Shown: positions 18,508 to 28,101, counted from the stretch's first letter. The stretch is DNA of 64,000 nucleotides from Lachnospiraceae bacterium (GCA_024698145.1 JAILRO010000005.1:23557-87556), one strand, 5' to 3'. A program made the numbers and translations. Notes: generated by a model from the letters alone, not told the origin.

Positions 18508-20253
18508 CTATAATAAATCCATTTCTTTTGATTGTATTAAATACAAACGTCTATATCTTTTTGAATAAGTCTCACACATCGGCAAATACGACTTTTTATA
18601 ATTGCTATCATCTAACATCACATCAACTTCTGCGTAATTATAGTATATTGCTCTCCATTTATCCAAATTGCTAAAATATCGATATATACTCCTTGAGTCT
18701 TCATGCTCAACCCCAATAGGATCTGTATATGTATAGTGAACCGTTATAAGTGCAGGATCACGCGGATAAAAAGGTTTATAGATTAATTCACCACACACCC
18801 TACCCTTTACAATTATTTGATTTTCTAAAGTTTTATTATATTTTTTTGCACTACTGTTATAAAAAAAATACAACACCAGAAACATTGGGATAAACAGTAT
18901 TATAATTATGTATTCCGCTTCTCCTTGAAGATATTTGACAATCGTCCACAACACCAATGCTAAACCAAAAATCAAAAAAACATAAATGAACTCCATGATT
19001 GAAAATACATTTATTTTTTTATAATATTCAGTTGCTCTTTTCCCGCCGACATAATGTTTTGTAACGGCATCATTCATATTCTTCCAACGTCTAACGTTCT
19101 TTTTATGTTTTACCAACATTATAATTAATGGAGCCGAACAAATACTTGTAGCCACAAAAACATATATCAGATATCCCACAGACCATATTTCAAATATAAT
19201 ATTCTTATGATTGCTTGTTCCAGAATCATTTATATCCATTATAGGCGTCTCAGTACTTTCAGGCGCTATGTCATCCTTAATAGGATACGAGGTTTCACAA
19301 ACCTGTTTTGCAATTTCTTTGTATTCACTATCCGGAACATGATGAGGAAAATCATTACTTCCTTTCAAAAAGTACTGATAATTAATTCCATTTTCGCCTG
19401 CATCATCCCATGTAACATCTAAGTTATACCATTTTCCATCCACATTAACGATATTCCACGCATGTTCTCCGACATCTCCATCATTTCCAACACTTTTCCC
19501 GCTTATAATTCGAACCGGAATTCCCATGTTAGTTAACAAATTAAATGTTGCCATGGCATATCCTTGACATACCATCACGCCGTCTTTAATTCCACTAAGA
19601 TCATCATAATTCTTATATTCTTTATCGTAATCAATATTATCGATAAGGTAGTCGTGTACTGTCTTGATACTCTCATAATCGTTATCACACTTTAACTTTG
19701 AGGCCAGTTCTGACATATTCTTAATATGTTCATCAAACTCCTCTTTGGTGTACTTATACTTTAACTTAACGATTATTCTGTATTTTGTTTCAGTTCTGTC
19801 AATTTTTTCAAAGGGTGAATAAGTTATTCCATCAAGCAAATATTCTTTCATGTAAATTCCGCTTACAAGCGGGTCATCTTTACAATAATACAGCCAAAAA
19901 TGGTCTATAGCACCCTTCAACTGATGATAAAGCTCTATGTTATCAGTATCATAATACATTTCCTCTTTGTAATCCTTAATCTGATAACACATCGCTTCAA
20001 ACAGTTCATTCTCATTTCTGACGACCTGAATGAATTTACCTTCTTCATCCTTTTTCTCAAGTTGAAGCATTTCTTCATAGTACTGTTGCTGAGCCAATGC
20101 ATTTTCCTGTGCAATCTCTTCTTTTGTTTTACCATATATGAATCTATATACCTCGTCTTCGTCAATATAGGTTGTCGCTTTACAGGGCATGCAAAAAATA
20201 AGCGAGACCACAAGTATTAAGTTCATAAATAAAAATTTTCTTTTTTTGTTCAT
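18508..20253 (-). CDS. Secreted/membrane transglutaminase-like protein with C-terminal DUF3592-like region
   Basis: 581 residues. An N-terminal signal anchor (FLFMNLILVVSLIFCMPC) precedes a helical region and a transglutaminase-like core: VCQGYAMATF (Cys about 228), GEHAWNIVNVDGKWYNLD (His about 264) and DVTWDD. Three hydrophobic segments follow (about 355-375, 425-445, 455-475). The C-terminal part has features of DUF3592-like beta domains (ITVHYTYTDPIGVEHEDS, VDVMLDDSNYKKSYLP). The triad suggests an active cysteine protease or transglutaminase outside the cell. It has its own promoter with unusual direct repeats. Confidence 0.82.
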   Translation of the reverse strand: MNKKRKFLFMNLILVVSLIFCMPCKATTYIDEDEVYRFIYGKTKEEIAQENALAQQQYYEEMLQLEKKDEEGKFIQVVRNENELFEAMCYQIKDYKEEMYYDTDNIELYHQLKGAIDHFWLYYCKDDPLVSGIYMKEYLLDGITYSPFEKIDRTETKYRIIVKLKYKYTKEEFDEHIKNMSELASKLKCDNDYESIKTVHDYLIDNIDYDKEYKNYDDLSGIKDGVMVCQGYAMATFNLLTNMGIPVRIISGKSVGNDGDVGEHAWNIVNVDGKWYNLDVTWDDAGENGINYQYFLKGSNDFPHHVPDSEYKEIAKQVCETSYPIKDDIAPESTETPIMDINDSGTSNHKNIIFEIWSVGYLIYVFVATSICSAPLIIMLVKHKKNVRRWKNMNDAVTKHYVGGKRATEYYKKINVFSIMEFIYVFLIFGLALVLWTIVKYLQGEAEYIIIILFIPMFLVLYFFYNSSAKKYNKTLENQIIVKGRVCGELIYKPFYPRDPALITVHYTYTDPIGVEHEDSRSIYRYFSNLDKWRAIYYNYAEVDVMLDDSNYKKSYLPMCETYSKRYRRLYLIQSKEMDLL

Positions 20254-20305
20254 TTATTCTCTTTCCCTTTTTACTGTCAATTTGTGTTAAAAGGCTCTCC
20301 TTTGA

Positions 20306-20334
20306 TTTATACCACTATAACGGAATAACATCAA
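20306..20334 (-). promoter_or_regulatory. Promoter of the 18508-20253 gene
   Basis: On the minus strand TTGATG (20329-20334) and TATAAA (20306-20311) are spaced by 17 bp, ending about 50 bp before the start codon. The -35 box lies inside the first of three direct repeats. Confidence 0.6.
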
Positions 20335-20372
20335 TAATAACGGAATAATATTTAACAAAATAGCGGAACAAT
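20317..20372 (-). repeat. Three direct repeats at helical spacing upstream of the transglutaminase gene
   Basis: CGGAATAACA (20321), CGGAATAATA (20341) and CGGAACAATA (20363) repeat at 20- and 22-bp steps, about two helical turns. The first overlaps the -35 region. This is the usual geometry of activator or repressor sites; no cognate regulator is identified. Confidence 0.55.
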
Positions 20373-20394
20373 ACAAAACTATTTTATTCTAAAA

Positions 20395-20433
20395 AGCCTA
20401 TGAAGCATCATAACATCTGAAACTTCATAGGCT
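20395..20433 (-). terminator. Terminator of the gatCAB operon
   Basis: An 11-bp perfect stem AGCCTATGAAG/CTTCATAGGCT with a 17-nt loop is followed on the minus strand by TTTTT. It lies about 60 bp after gatB. Confidence 0.85.
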
Positions 20434-20493
20434 GATTCTACACAAAGCGCAATGCATTTAATATACAATACTGCTCACTGAAAAATTAAATAT

Positions 20494-21924
20494 TTACAAA
20501 AGCTCCTTAAGTATCTGGTTAACCATGCCAGGATTAGCTTTGCCTTTCATGGCCTTCATAGTCTGACCAACAAGGAATCCGATGGCTTTCTCCTTACCGT
20601 TTCTGTAGTCTTCAACAGACTGTGGATTATCGGCAATAACCTGCTCGATTGTTGTGCGAAGTGCACCCTCGTCATTAACTGTCTTAAGACCTTTCTCCTC
20701 AACGTACTTGTCGGGATCGATATCCTCATCAAATATCTTCTCAAATACTTCCTTAGCAACAGTTGAGTTGATTGCCTGTGAATCTGTAAGCTTAATAAGC
20801 TTTGCAAGATTTGTAGCAGAGAATGTTATATCGTCTGCATCCATTTCCTTCTCTTTGACAATACGCATTGTCTCAACCATAAGCCAGTTAGAAACCTTCT
20901 TAGGATTAGCATCAAGGGCTATAGTCTCCTCAAAGATATCTGCAAGCTTCTTAGTTCCTGTAAGAATATCCGCATCATACTCAGGAAGTCCATACTCCTC
21001 CTGATATCTTGCTTTCTTCTCATCTCTAAACTCCGGCTGTTTGGCTCTTATATCCTCAAGCCACTCATCGGAAATGATGATAGGAACAAGGTCAGGATCC
21101 GGGAAGTAACGATAATCCTGTGCATCCTCTTTTGAACGCATAGCATAAGAATATTCCTTATTATCGTCCCAACGTCTGGTCTCCTGAACAACCTTCTCTC
21201 CAGCCTCAAGTATATCTATCTGACGTTCGCGCTCATTTTCAATGGCTCTTGCAATAGCCTTAAATGAGTTAAGATTCTTCATCTCTGTTCTTGTACCGAA
21301 CTCCTCTGCACCAACCTCGCGGATTGACAAGTTAACATCGGCACGCATTGAGCCTTCATTTAACTTACAATCTGATGCCCCAAGATACTGAATTGTCATA
21401 CGGAGCTTATCAAGGTATGCTATAACCTCCTCTGCACTTCTCATATCCGGCTCAGAAACAATCTCAATAAGAGGCACGCCCGAACGGTTAAAGTCAACCA
21501 GCGAGCTATCTGTATATGGATCATGGATAAGCTTTCCGGCATCCTCTTCCATATGAATCTCATGAATACCAATCCATTTTTTCTTACCATCAACCTCTAT
21601 CTCAACCTTACCGTTACGACATATAGGATAGTAAAGCTGTGATATCTGGTAGTTCTGCGGATTGTCTGGATAGAAATAATTCTTTCTGTCAAACTTACAA
21701 TTCTGTGTGATTGTACAATTAGTCGCAAGTCCAACAGCAATAGCCTTATTAACTACCTCTTTGTTAAGTACCGGAAGTGATCCCGGCATACCTGTACAAA
21801 CAGGACATGTATGTGTGTTAGGTGCTCCACCGAATTCAGTTGAGCAACCACAGAAAATCTTTGTCTTTGTGGCAAGCTCCACATGGACCTCAAGACCTAT
21901 AACTGTTTCATATGCTTTTTCCAT
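20494..21924 (-). CDS. gatB: Asp-tRNA(Asn)/Glu-tRNA(Gln) amidotransferase subunit B
   Basis: 476 residues from the ATG at 21924 (AAAGGGGTG upstream); an in-frame GTG at 21930 would overlap gatA by 4 bp. Hallmarks are TVIGLEVHVELATKTKIFC, cysteines of the zinc site (CGCS, CPVC), MEEDAGKLIH and DFNRSGVPLIEIVSEPD. The C-terminal YqeY-like tail domain is complete. It activates the misacylated tRNA by phosphorylation, acting with GatA and GatC. The presence of GatCAB implies that at least Gln-tRNA is made by the indirect route. Confidence 0.98.
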   Translation of the reverse strand: MEKAYETVIGLEVHVELATKTKIFCGCSTEFGGAPNTHTCPVCTGMPGSLPVLNKEVVNKAIAVGLATNCTITQNCKFDRKNYFYPDNPQNYQISQLYYPICRNGKVEIEVDGKKKWIGIHEIHMEEDAGKLIHDPYTDSSLVDFNRSGVPLIEIVSEPDMRSAEEVIAYLDKLRMTIQYLGASDCKLNEGSMRADVNLSIREVGAEEFGTRTEMKNLNSFKAIARAIENERERQIDILEAGEKVVQETRRWDDNKEYSYAMRSKEDAQDYRYFPDPDLVPIIISDEWLEDIRAKQPEFRDEKKARYQEEYGLPEYDADILTGTKKLADIFEETIALDANPKKVSNWLMVETMRIVKEKEMDADDITFSATNLAKLIKLTDSQAINSTVAKEVFEKIFDEDIDPDKYVEEKGLKTVNDEGALRTTIEQVIADNPQSVEDYRNGKEKAIGFLVGQTMKAMKGKANPGMVNQILKELL

Positions 21925-21926
21925 GC

Positions 21927-23399
21927 TCACTCACCCCTTTCTGTAACGTATGCAGGAGTCTTTACCTGCATTGTCTGTTCAAATGCGTATGCTGCACGTA
22001 TAATGCTCTTCTCGTCAAAATGCTTACCAAGAAGCTGCAATCCTATTGGAAGTCCGTTCTTGTCATATCCACAAGGAAGCGATATTCCCGGAAGACCTGC
22101 AAGATTAACCGATACAGTGTAGATATCCCCAAGATACATCTTAATCGGATCTGACAACGACTCGCCAAGTTTTAAAGCTGTTGTCGGTGCAACCGGACCA
22201 AGTATTACATCATACTTCTCGAACGCTTTATCAAATGCCTGTTTGATAAGTGCCTTTGTTCTTAATGCTTTCATATAGTATGCATCAAAATATCCTGATG
22301 AAAGAACGAATGAACCAAGCATTATTCTTCTCTTAACCTCAGCGCCAAAGCCTTCAGACCTTGTCTTCTTATACATGTTGTGAAGATCAGAAAACTCTTC
22401 TGTTCTGTAGCCGTACTTAACTCCGTCAAATCTTTCAAGATTTGAACTTGCCTCAGCAGAAGCGATTATATAGTAAGCAGGAATTGCATACTCAACAAGT
22501 GAAAGGTCAAACTCCTCTACAATCGCACCCTTTGCCTCAAGTGCTTTTGCAGCTGCAAGAACACTCTCTTTAACCTCAGGGTCTAAGCCCTCACCAAGAT
22601 AGTCTTTTGGAATACCTATTTTCATTCCCTTAACATCATCAGCAAGTGCTGATGTAAAATCATCACCATCTTCCTTAACCGATGTCGAATCTCTATCATC
22701 TTTTCCGCATATTGCCTCAAGAATAGTTGCACAGTCAGTTACGTCCTTTGCAAGGGGGCCTATCTGATCAAGTGATGAACCGTAAGCAATAAGTCCATAA
22801 CGTGACACTCTTCCGTAAGTCGGTTTGATTCCAACAACTCCACAAAAGCCCGCAGGCTGTCTTATACTTCCACCGGTATCCGAACCCAATGCGTAAGGAA
22901 CTTCGCATGCAGCAACCGAAGCTGCCGAACCACCTGATGAGCCACCCGGAACTCTCGAAAGATCCCAAGGATTCTTTGTCTCACCATAGTATGAAGTCTC
23001 TGTTGTTGAACCCATCGCAAACTCATCCATGTTGGCCTTTCCAACGATAACCGCCCCTTCATCTATTAACTTCTGAACAGCTGTTGCTGTAAATGTAGGT
23101 ACAAAGTTAGAAAGTATCTTTGATGAACATGTTGTAAGCATTCCTGCAACACACATATTATCCTTAATAGCTACAGGAACACCTGCAAGCGGTCCTGTAT
23201 ATTTGCCTTCATCAATACCCTTCTGAACTTCCTCGGCACGCTTAAGTGCGCCTTCTCTATCTATTGTAACAAATGCATTGATATCCTTTTCTCTTTCTTC
23301 CATCGCATCAAGGTATGCAGTGGTTGCTTCCACAACGGATATCTCTTTATTCTTTATCTTCTTGCCAAGTTCTACGGCAGTCATGTTAAGATCCATCAT
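21927..23399 (-). CDS. gatA: Asp-tRNA(Asn)/Glu-tRNA(Gln) amidotransferase subunit A
   Basis: 490 residues, an amidase-signature enzyme. The Ser-cisSer-Lys triad is readable: Lys in VPVAIKDN (about 79), the Gly/Ser-rich GGSSGGSAAS (about 153) and the nucleophile Ser in SDTGGSIRQPAGF (about 178). It hydrolyses glutamine and passes ammonia to GatB. AAAGGAG lies close to the ATG; the next codon is also ATG and may be the true start (23396). The stop falls 2 bp before the gatB ATG. Confidence 0.98.
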   Translation of the reverse strand: MMDLNMTAVELGKKIKNKEISVVEATTAYLDAMEEREKDINAFVTIDREGALKRAEEVQKGIDEGKYTGPLAGVPVAIKDNMCVAGMLTTCSSKILSNFVPTFTATAVQKLIDEGAVIVGKANMDEFAMGSTTETSYYGETKNPWDLSRVPGGSSGGSAASVAACEVPYALGSDTGGSIRQPAGFCGVVGIKPTYGRVSRYGLIAYGSSLDQIGPLAKDVTDCATILEAICGKDDRDSTSVKEDGDDFTSALADDVKGMKIGIPKDYLGEGLDPEVKESVLAAAKALEAKGAIVEEFDLSLVEYAIPAYYIIASAEASSNLERFDGVKYGYRTEEFSDLHNMYKKTRSEGFGAEVKRRIMLGSFVLSSGYFDAYYMKALRTKALIKQAFDKAFEKYDVILGPVAPTTALKLGESLSDPIKMYLGDIYTVSVNLAGLPGISLPCGYDKNGLPIGLQLLGKHFDEKSIIRAAYAFEQTMQVKTPAYVTERGE

Positions 23400-23415
23400 T
23401 TTCTCCTTTCACACC

Positions 23416-23703
23416 TTAATCAAATGTTCTCGGAACCTTATAAGCTCCGTCTTTCTTCTCAGGTGCATTGGCAAGCATGTTCTCCCTGTCATCACCGTTT
23501 ACCACTACGTCCTCACGGAATACATTGTGTACTGAAAATGTATGGCTCATTGGCTCAACACCATCAGTATCAAGCTCATTTAACTTACCAACATAATCAA
23601 GCATGTTTGTCATATCTTTCTTTGCCTGCTCTTTCTCTTCGTCAGAAAGTTCAAGCTTAGCAAGAATACCAACATAATCAATTATTTCATCAGTAATCTG
23701 CAT
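23416..23703 (-). CDS. gatC: Asp-tRNA(Asn)/Glu-tRNA(Gln) amidotransferase subunit C
   Basis: 95 residues from the second of two close ATGs (23703), which sits at better distance from AGGAGG than 23709. Typical GatC features are the N-terminal helices (YVGILAKLELSDEEKE) and VEPMSHTFSVHNVFREDVV. It stabilises the GatA-GatB interface. First of the gatC-gatA-gatB genes, 16 bp before gatA. Confidence 0.96.
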   Translation of the reverse strand: MQITDEIIDYVGILAKLELSDEEKEQAKKDMTNMLDYVGKLNELDTDGVEPMSHTFSVHNVFREDVVVNGDDRENMLANAPEKKDGAYKVPRTFD

Positions 23704-23731
23704 TGTCATGTCCTCCTATTCTCTATATCTA

Positions 23732-24556
23732 TCATATCAGACCGTAATGCACGAAAGCATTATACAGTCCTTCATCATTCACATCAGTTGTTATATAATC
23801 TGCAATCTTCTTGAGGTTATCTGTCGCGTTACCCATAGCGATTCCGACATTACAGAACTTAAGCATCTCCGTATCATTCTCGCCATCGCCGACACCAATT
23901 GTATCATCAATCTTTGCATCATAATAATCAAGAAGAAACTCGATTCCTTTTCCCTTATTCATGCCCGGTTCAGAAAGTTCACCGCTATGACCCGGAAGTC
24001 TGATACCACTGTCCACTACTGTAAACTCTGCAGACATATCCGCTTTTACCTGTTCTAGCGTGTAGTCCTCTGTCACGAACAAAAGCTTTTTTATTCCAAG
24101 CTGTTCGGGATGTTCAATTCCAGAATATGACTTAAGCAGTGAAAACAACTCCTTGTCATAAGGCACATCATTCTCCTTACACCAGTCGATATACTTGCCA
24201 ACATAATCAAGTCCTATATCATTTATATACAATTCATCATCAGTCTCTAAGAATATCGACATCTTCTTCGGTTCAAAATAATCAAGAAGTTTCCTGTTCA
24301 TCTCGGGCGTCATTGAACGATTAAAAACCACCTTGCCGTCAAGCTCGACATAGGCTCCCGCAGAGCCTATGATTCCATCAAGCTTAACTCTCATGATATT
24401 CTCATGCATCTCACATCTGGAACGACCTGAACATATGAATATCTTATGCCCGTTACTTCTTGCCAAATCTATTGCTTTCTCGGCACTTTCCGGTATTATA
24501 CCGTTGCCGTCCACCAAAGTTCCGTCTATATCAAGAAAAACGTATTTTGTGTTCAT
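23732..24556 (-). CDS. Cof-type HAD-IIB phosphatase
   Basis: 274 residues. Motif I is FLDIDGTLVDG (nucleophile Asp about 9), motif II ICSGRS, and motif IV GDGENDTEML with the following NVGIAMGNA. The C2-type cap of the IIB class lies between. It probably dephosphorylates sugar phosphates or flavin/pyridoxal-type cofactors; the substrate is undefined. It sits 2 bp after the cyclophilin gene and 28 bp before gatC, so it belongs to the same operon. Confidence 0.92.
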   Translation of the reverse strand: MNTKYVFLDIDGTLVDGNGIIPESAEKAIDLARSNGHKIFICSGRSRCEMHENIMRVKLDGIIGSAGAYVELDGKVVFNRSMTPEMNRKLLDYFEPKKMSIFLETDDELYINDIGLDYVGKYIDWCKENDVPYDKELFSLLKSYSGIEHPEQLGIKKLLFVTEDYTLEQVKADMSAEFTVVDSGIRLPGHSGELSEPGMNKGKGIEFLLDYYDAKIDDTIGVGDGENDTEMLKFCNVGIAMGNATDNLKKIADYITTDVNDEGLYNAFVHYGLI

Positions 24557-24558
24557 TA

Positions 24559-25215
24559 TTACCTCATTGTAACTTTAACTCTTGGATTACCGTTCTCGTC
24601 TGCTTCTATCATTTCAACCTTGTCCATTACAACAGGCTCTGTAGGTGCGGAAACTGCGCCGTCACCACCATATGTACGAGGTACCTCAAGGAATCCGTCA
24701 ACTACTTCCATACCCTCTGTAACTTCACCAAATGCTGCATAGTCTCCATCTAAGAAAGTACAATCTGCATAACAGATAAAGAACTGGCTTGATGCACTGT
24801 CAGGATTCTGGCTTCTTGCCATAGAGATAACACCCTTCTGATGAGAGATTTTGTTATCAACTCCGTTTGAAGCGAACTCACCCTTAATAGTCTCGTCACT
24901 TCCGCCCATGCCGTTACCGTCCGGGTCACCACCCTGTGCCATGAAGTTCTCAACTATTCTGTGGAAAGTCAATCCATCATAGAATCCGTTCTCAACCAAC
25001 TTTTGGAAATTAGCACATGTAATAGGTGCAATATCAGGATAAAGTGTTATTACAAAGCTCTTACCGTTAAATGAATAACCACCGTCAGCATTTCCAGCGT
25101 CCTTATTATCTGCCTCTGTTGTATTCACGGTATTCTCTGCTCCGCATCCAGTAAATGCAAGTAATGAAACAGCACCCATAAGTGCTATCATTTTTTTGAT
25201 ATTCTTCTTAGACAT
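24559..25215 (-). CDS. Cyclophilin-type peptidyl-prolyl isomerase lipoprotein
   Basis: 218 residues from the ATG at 25215 (AGAGGTG upstream). A signal peptide ends in the lipobox LLAFTGC. The cyclophilin domain shows YPDIAPITCANFQKLVENGF, LTFHRIVENFMAQGGDP, MARSQNPDSASSQFFI and FGEVTEGMEVVD, including the catalytic Arg (HRI) and Gln/Phe residues. It would help fold exported proteins outside the membrane. First gene of the operon with the HAD gene and gatCAB, with a strong promoter upstream. Confidence 0.95.
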   Translation of the reverse strand: MSKKNIKKMIALMGAVSLLAFTGCGAENTVNTTEADNKDAGNADGGYSFNGKSFVITLYPDIAPITCANFQKLVENGFYDGLTFHRIVENFMAQGGDPDGNGMGGSDETIKGEFASNGVDNKISHQKGVISMARSQNPDSASSQFFICYADCTFLDGDYAAFGEVTEGMEVVDGFLEVPRTYGGDGAVSAPTEPVVMDKVEMIEADENGNPRVKVTMR

Positions 25216-25253
25216 AATTAAACACCTCTTATTTATATTATTATAACATTCCA

Positions 25254-25282
25254 AGTTTAATTGATTATTGGGAAACTGTCAA
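25254..25282 (-). promoter_or_regulatory. Promoter of the cyclophilin-HAD-gatCAB operon
   Basis: On the minus strand TTGACA (25277-25282) and TAAACT (25254-25259) are 17 bp apart. It faces away from a second TTGACA promoter only 15 bp further on. Confidence 0.7.
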
Positions 25283-25297
25283 CAAATTCATATATTC

Positions 25298-25326
25298 TTG
25301 ACAGCACAACCAAGTACCTATAAAAT
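25298..25326 (+). promoter_or_regulatory. Promoter of the EamA transporter
   Basis: TTGACA (25298-25303), a 17-bp spacer and TAAAAT (25321-25326): near consensus. The ATG is 34 bp downstream. Confidence 0.75.
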
Positions 25327-25359
25327 AACCGTGACATTTACGAAAGGTACGTAACTTAA

Positions 25360-26289
25360 ATGAATAACAACGGCAAAACATCAAAGACACAGGCAAAAGG
25401 CGTATTCTTCCTGCTGATAACCGCATTTATATGGGGAACTTCCTTTGTTGCGCAAAGCATCGGCATGGAGAAAATAGAAGCCTTCACATTCAATGGAATA
25501 AGAACCGTCATGGGCGGACTATTTCTTTTACCGGTAATCTTTATACGTGAACTTCAGAAAAGAAAGGAAGCCGGCGAAAAGGATAAAAAAGTCAAAAACA
25601 TTTTTACAAAAAAGGCATTGAAATACGGAATAATATTGGGACTTATATTCTTCACTGCAAGTAACTTCCAGCAGTTTGCCTTCTATTATTCAACCGCAGG
25701 TAAAATTGCATTTATAACTGCTCTTTACATGATCTTTGTTCCTATAATAGGATTGTTTATCGGCAAGAATGTTCCAATACTCACATGGATATGTGTTGTA
25801 TTCGGATTTATCGGAACTTACTTCCTATGTATCAAGCCGGGACAATCATTTAATGTTAATAAAGGCGACCTGCTTGCGCTTGTATGTGCGTTTGTTTATG
25901 CAATACATATCTTAAGCGTTGAGAAGTTCTCGAAAGAGGTTGATGGCGTGTTACTGTCATGTCTTCAGTTTTTTGTTGGCGGCGGGCTTTCTCTTATAAT
26001 GATGTTTATATTTGAAACACCGGTTATTGCCAATATCCTTGTGGCAGCCAAACCGCTTCTTTACTCCGGAATTATGAGTTGCGGCATTGCTTACACATTA
26101 CAGATTGTCGGACAAAAATATACAGAAGCAACCATCGCTTCACTGCTCATGTGTATGGAATCAGTGTTTGCGGTTATAACCTCCGCAATAGTCTTACACG
26201 AGTTCTTAACAGGTAGAGAGATAACTGGGTGCATTATAATGTTTGCAGCTATCGTCATATCACAGATTCCCACAAAGACAAACAATTAA
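25360..26289 (+). CDS. DMT-superfamily (EamA) transporter
   Basis: 309 residues with about ten membrane segments in two EamA halves. Typical phrases are FIWGTSFVAQSIGMEKI, GIRTVMGGLFLLPV, and in the second half CGIAYTLQIVGQKYTEATIASLLMCMESVFAV. It is a metabolite exporter or importer of unknown substrate. A single gene between its own promoter and a bidirectional terminator. Confidence 0.93.
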   Translation: MNNNGKTSKTQAKGVFFLLITAFIWGTSFVAQSIGMEKIEAFTFNGIRTVMGGLFLLPVIFIRELQKRKEAGEKDKKVKNIFTKKALKYGIILGLIFFTASNFQQFAFYYSTAGKIAFITALYMIFVPIIGLFIGKNVPILTWICVVFGFIGTYFLCIKPGQSFNVNKGDLLALVCAFVYAIHILSVEKFSKEVDGVLLSCLQFFVGGGLSLIMMFIFETPVIANILVAAKPLLYSGIMSCGIAYTLQIVGQKYTEATIASLLMCMESVFAVITSAIVLHEFLTGREITGCIIMFAAIVISQIPTKTNN

Positions 26290-26300
26290 AATCCAACAAA

Positions 26301-26326
26301 AAAAGAAACTCCGAAGAGTTTCTTTT
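26301..26326. terminator. Bidirectional terminator
   Basis: Stem AAAAGAAACTC/GAGTTTCTTTT with a CGAA tetraloop, followed by T-runs. It lies between the convergent EamA and NhaC genes. Confidence 0.9.
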
Positions 26327-26335
26327 TTTCTTTTA

Positions 26336-27940
26336 TTAATCTTCCACTTTCGAAGGGGTTCTCGTATATTTGATACAAAGAAGTACAAGCACTGTAAGTA
26401 TCACTCCAATAACAAGAGAAACCCATGCATTCCTAATAAATCCCGCTGCAATATAAGTAAGTGCCGATACAGCCGCTACAGTAAGTGCATACGGAAGCTG
26501 TGTTGATACATGATTGATATGCTCACACTCTGCACCTGCCGAAGACATTATCGTCGTATCTGATATCGGTGAACAGTGGTCACCACAAACAGCTCCTGCC
26601 ATACAAGCAGAGATTGAAATTATCATAAGATTGTAATCTGTATTCTGGAAACAGTTAACAACTATAGGTATTAATATACCAAATGTTCCCCATGATGTTC
26701 CTGTTGCAAATGAAAGACCGATTGCAATAAGGAATATGATACATGGAAGGAATGCCTGCAAACCTGCTGCCGAACCCTCAACTATACCGGCAACATAAGG
26801 TGCTGCGCCAAGATTATCTGTCATAGCTTTGAGTGACCATGCAAAGGTAAGAATAAGTATTGCCGGTACCATTTGCTTGAATCCTTCCGGAAGACAATCC
26901 ATAGCGTCATCAAATGATATAACTCCACGAAGCAAATAGAAAATAATTGTTATAATAAGTGCACATGCAGAACCGAGAACAAGTCCTACAGAAGCATCAC
27001 TATTAGCAAACGCATCGATGAAAGTCTCTCCCTTGAAGAAACCACCTGTATATATCATACCTACGGTACAAAGTGCAATAAGAAGAATAATCGGAACGAT
27101 CATATCAATGACTCTTCCGTTGTGATTAACCTTAAGTGATGTATCCTCTGCTCCAACATAATTCTTATTAGCCCAATACTCATCAGTTAATGCATCATTT
27201 TCATACTTCTTCATAGGGCCAAAAGAAATCTTCATTGTTACGATAAGTACCATAGTAAGTATTGTAAGCAATGCATAGAAGTTATATGGAATTGCCTTTA
27301 AGAAAAGACTCATACCGTTCTCGCCCTGAACAAATCCTGCAACCGCAGCTGCCCATGAAGAAATCGGTGCAATAATACAAACCGGTGCCGCAGTCGCATC
27401 TATAAGGTAAGAAAGCTTCTCACGGCTTATCTTCTGCTTGTCTGTAACCGGACGCATTACCGAACCAACCGTCAAACAGTTAAAATAATCATCTATGAAT
27501 ATTAAAACTCCAAGAAGAATTGTTGCTAACTGCGCGCCTACTCTTCCTTTGATATGTGTTGTTGCCCAACGACCAAATGCAAGCGAGCCACCGGTTCTGT
27601 TCATCAGCTGAACCATCATTCCAAGTATTACGAGAAATACAAGAATGCCGACATTCCATGAATCCGAAACCACATGTACTATTCCGTCCTGAAACACATG
27701 GTTAAGTACCGCTACCGGATGGAACTTGCCCCAAAACAAAGCACCTGTAAGTATACCAATAAAGAGTGAGCTGTACACCTCTTTGGTAATCAAAGCAAGC
27801 ACAATCGCTATAAGCGAAGGAAGAAGTGCCCAAAAAGTCTCCGTCACCTCAACATTTTTCACTTCGATGCAGTACCATGCTATTACATAAAATACCAAAA
27901 GCACGATACCCGAAATCAATATCTTCTTGTTGTTTTTCAT
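26336..27940 (-). CDS. NhaC-family Na+/H+ antiporter
   Basis: 534 residues from the ATG at 27940, which has AAGGAG; the longer reading to 27988 has no site. It has about 11-12 membrane segments. Family phrases include TTHIKGRVGAQLATILLG, IFIDDYFNCLTVGSVMRPVT, FATGTSWGTFGILIPIV and AGAVCGDHCSPISDTTIMSS, the last typical of NhaC proteins that may exchange Na+/H+ or malate/lactate. Substrate pair not determinable here. Confidence 0.93.
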   Translation of the reverse strand: MKNNKKILISGIVLLVFYVIAWYCIEVKNVEVTETFWALLPSLIAIVLALITKEVYSSLFIGILTGALFWGKFHPVAVLNHVFQDGIVHVVSDSWNVGILVFLVILGMMVQLMNRTGGSLAFGRWATTHIKGRVGAQLATILLGVLIFIDDYFNCLTVGSVMRPVTDKQKISREKLSYLIDATAAPVCIIAPISSWAAAVAGFVQGENGMSLFLKAIPYNFYALLTILTMVLIVTMKISFGPMKKYENDALTDEYWANKNYVGAEDTSLKVNHNGRVIDMIVPIILLIALCTVGMIYTGGFFKGETFIDAFANSDASVGLVLGSACALIITIIFYLLRGVISFDDAMDCLPEGFKQMVPAILILTFAWSLKAMTDNLGAAPYVAGIVEGSAAGLQAFLPCIIFLIAIGLSFATGTSWGTFGILIPIVVNCFQNTDYNLMIISISACMAGAVCGDHCSPISDTTIMSSAGAECEHINHVSTQLPYALTVAAVSALTYIAAGFIRNAWVSLVIGVILTVLVLLCIKYTRTPSKVED

Positions 27941-28065
27941 TGTTTCTTTTCTCCTTATCCCGTGTATAAAAATTAAGTAATTACACATTGAATTATTTTA
28001 TCAGTTTTTATATTTTTTTCAATCTTTTTTTAAGGTTTCGATTTTATACTTGCCTCATAACATAA

Positions 28066-28101
28066 ATTGTCCATTAGGTAGGGCTTACCATTGGGCACAA
28101 T
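28066..28101 (+). promoter_or_regulatory. Imperfect leader hairpin before the surface beta-helix gene
   Basis: ATTGTCCATTAGGTA and TACCATTGGGCACAAT form an imperfect inverted repeat around a 5-nt GGGCT loop, ending 21 bp before the start codon and just before the GGAGG site. A -10-like TATACT (28045-28050) lies upstream. It may be an RNA control element or an operator; it fits no riboswitch class I can recognise. Confidence 0.35.
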
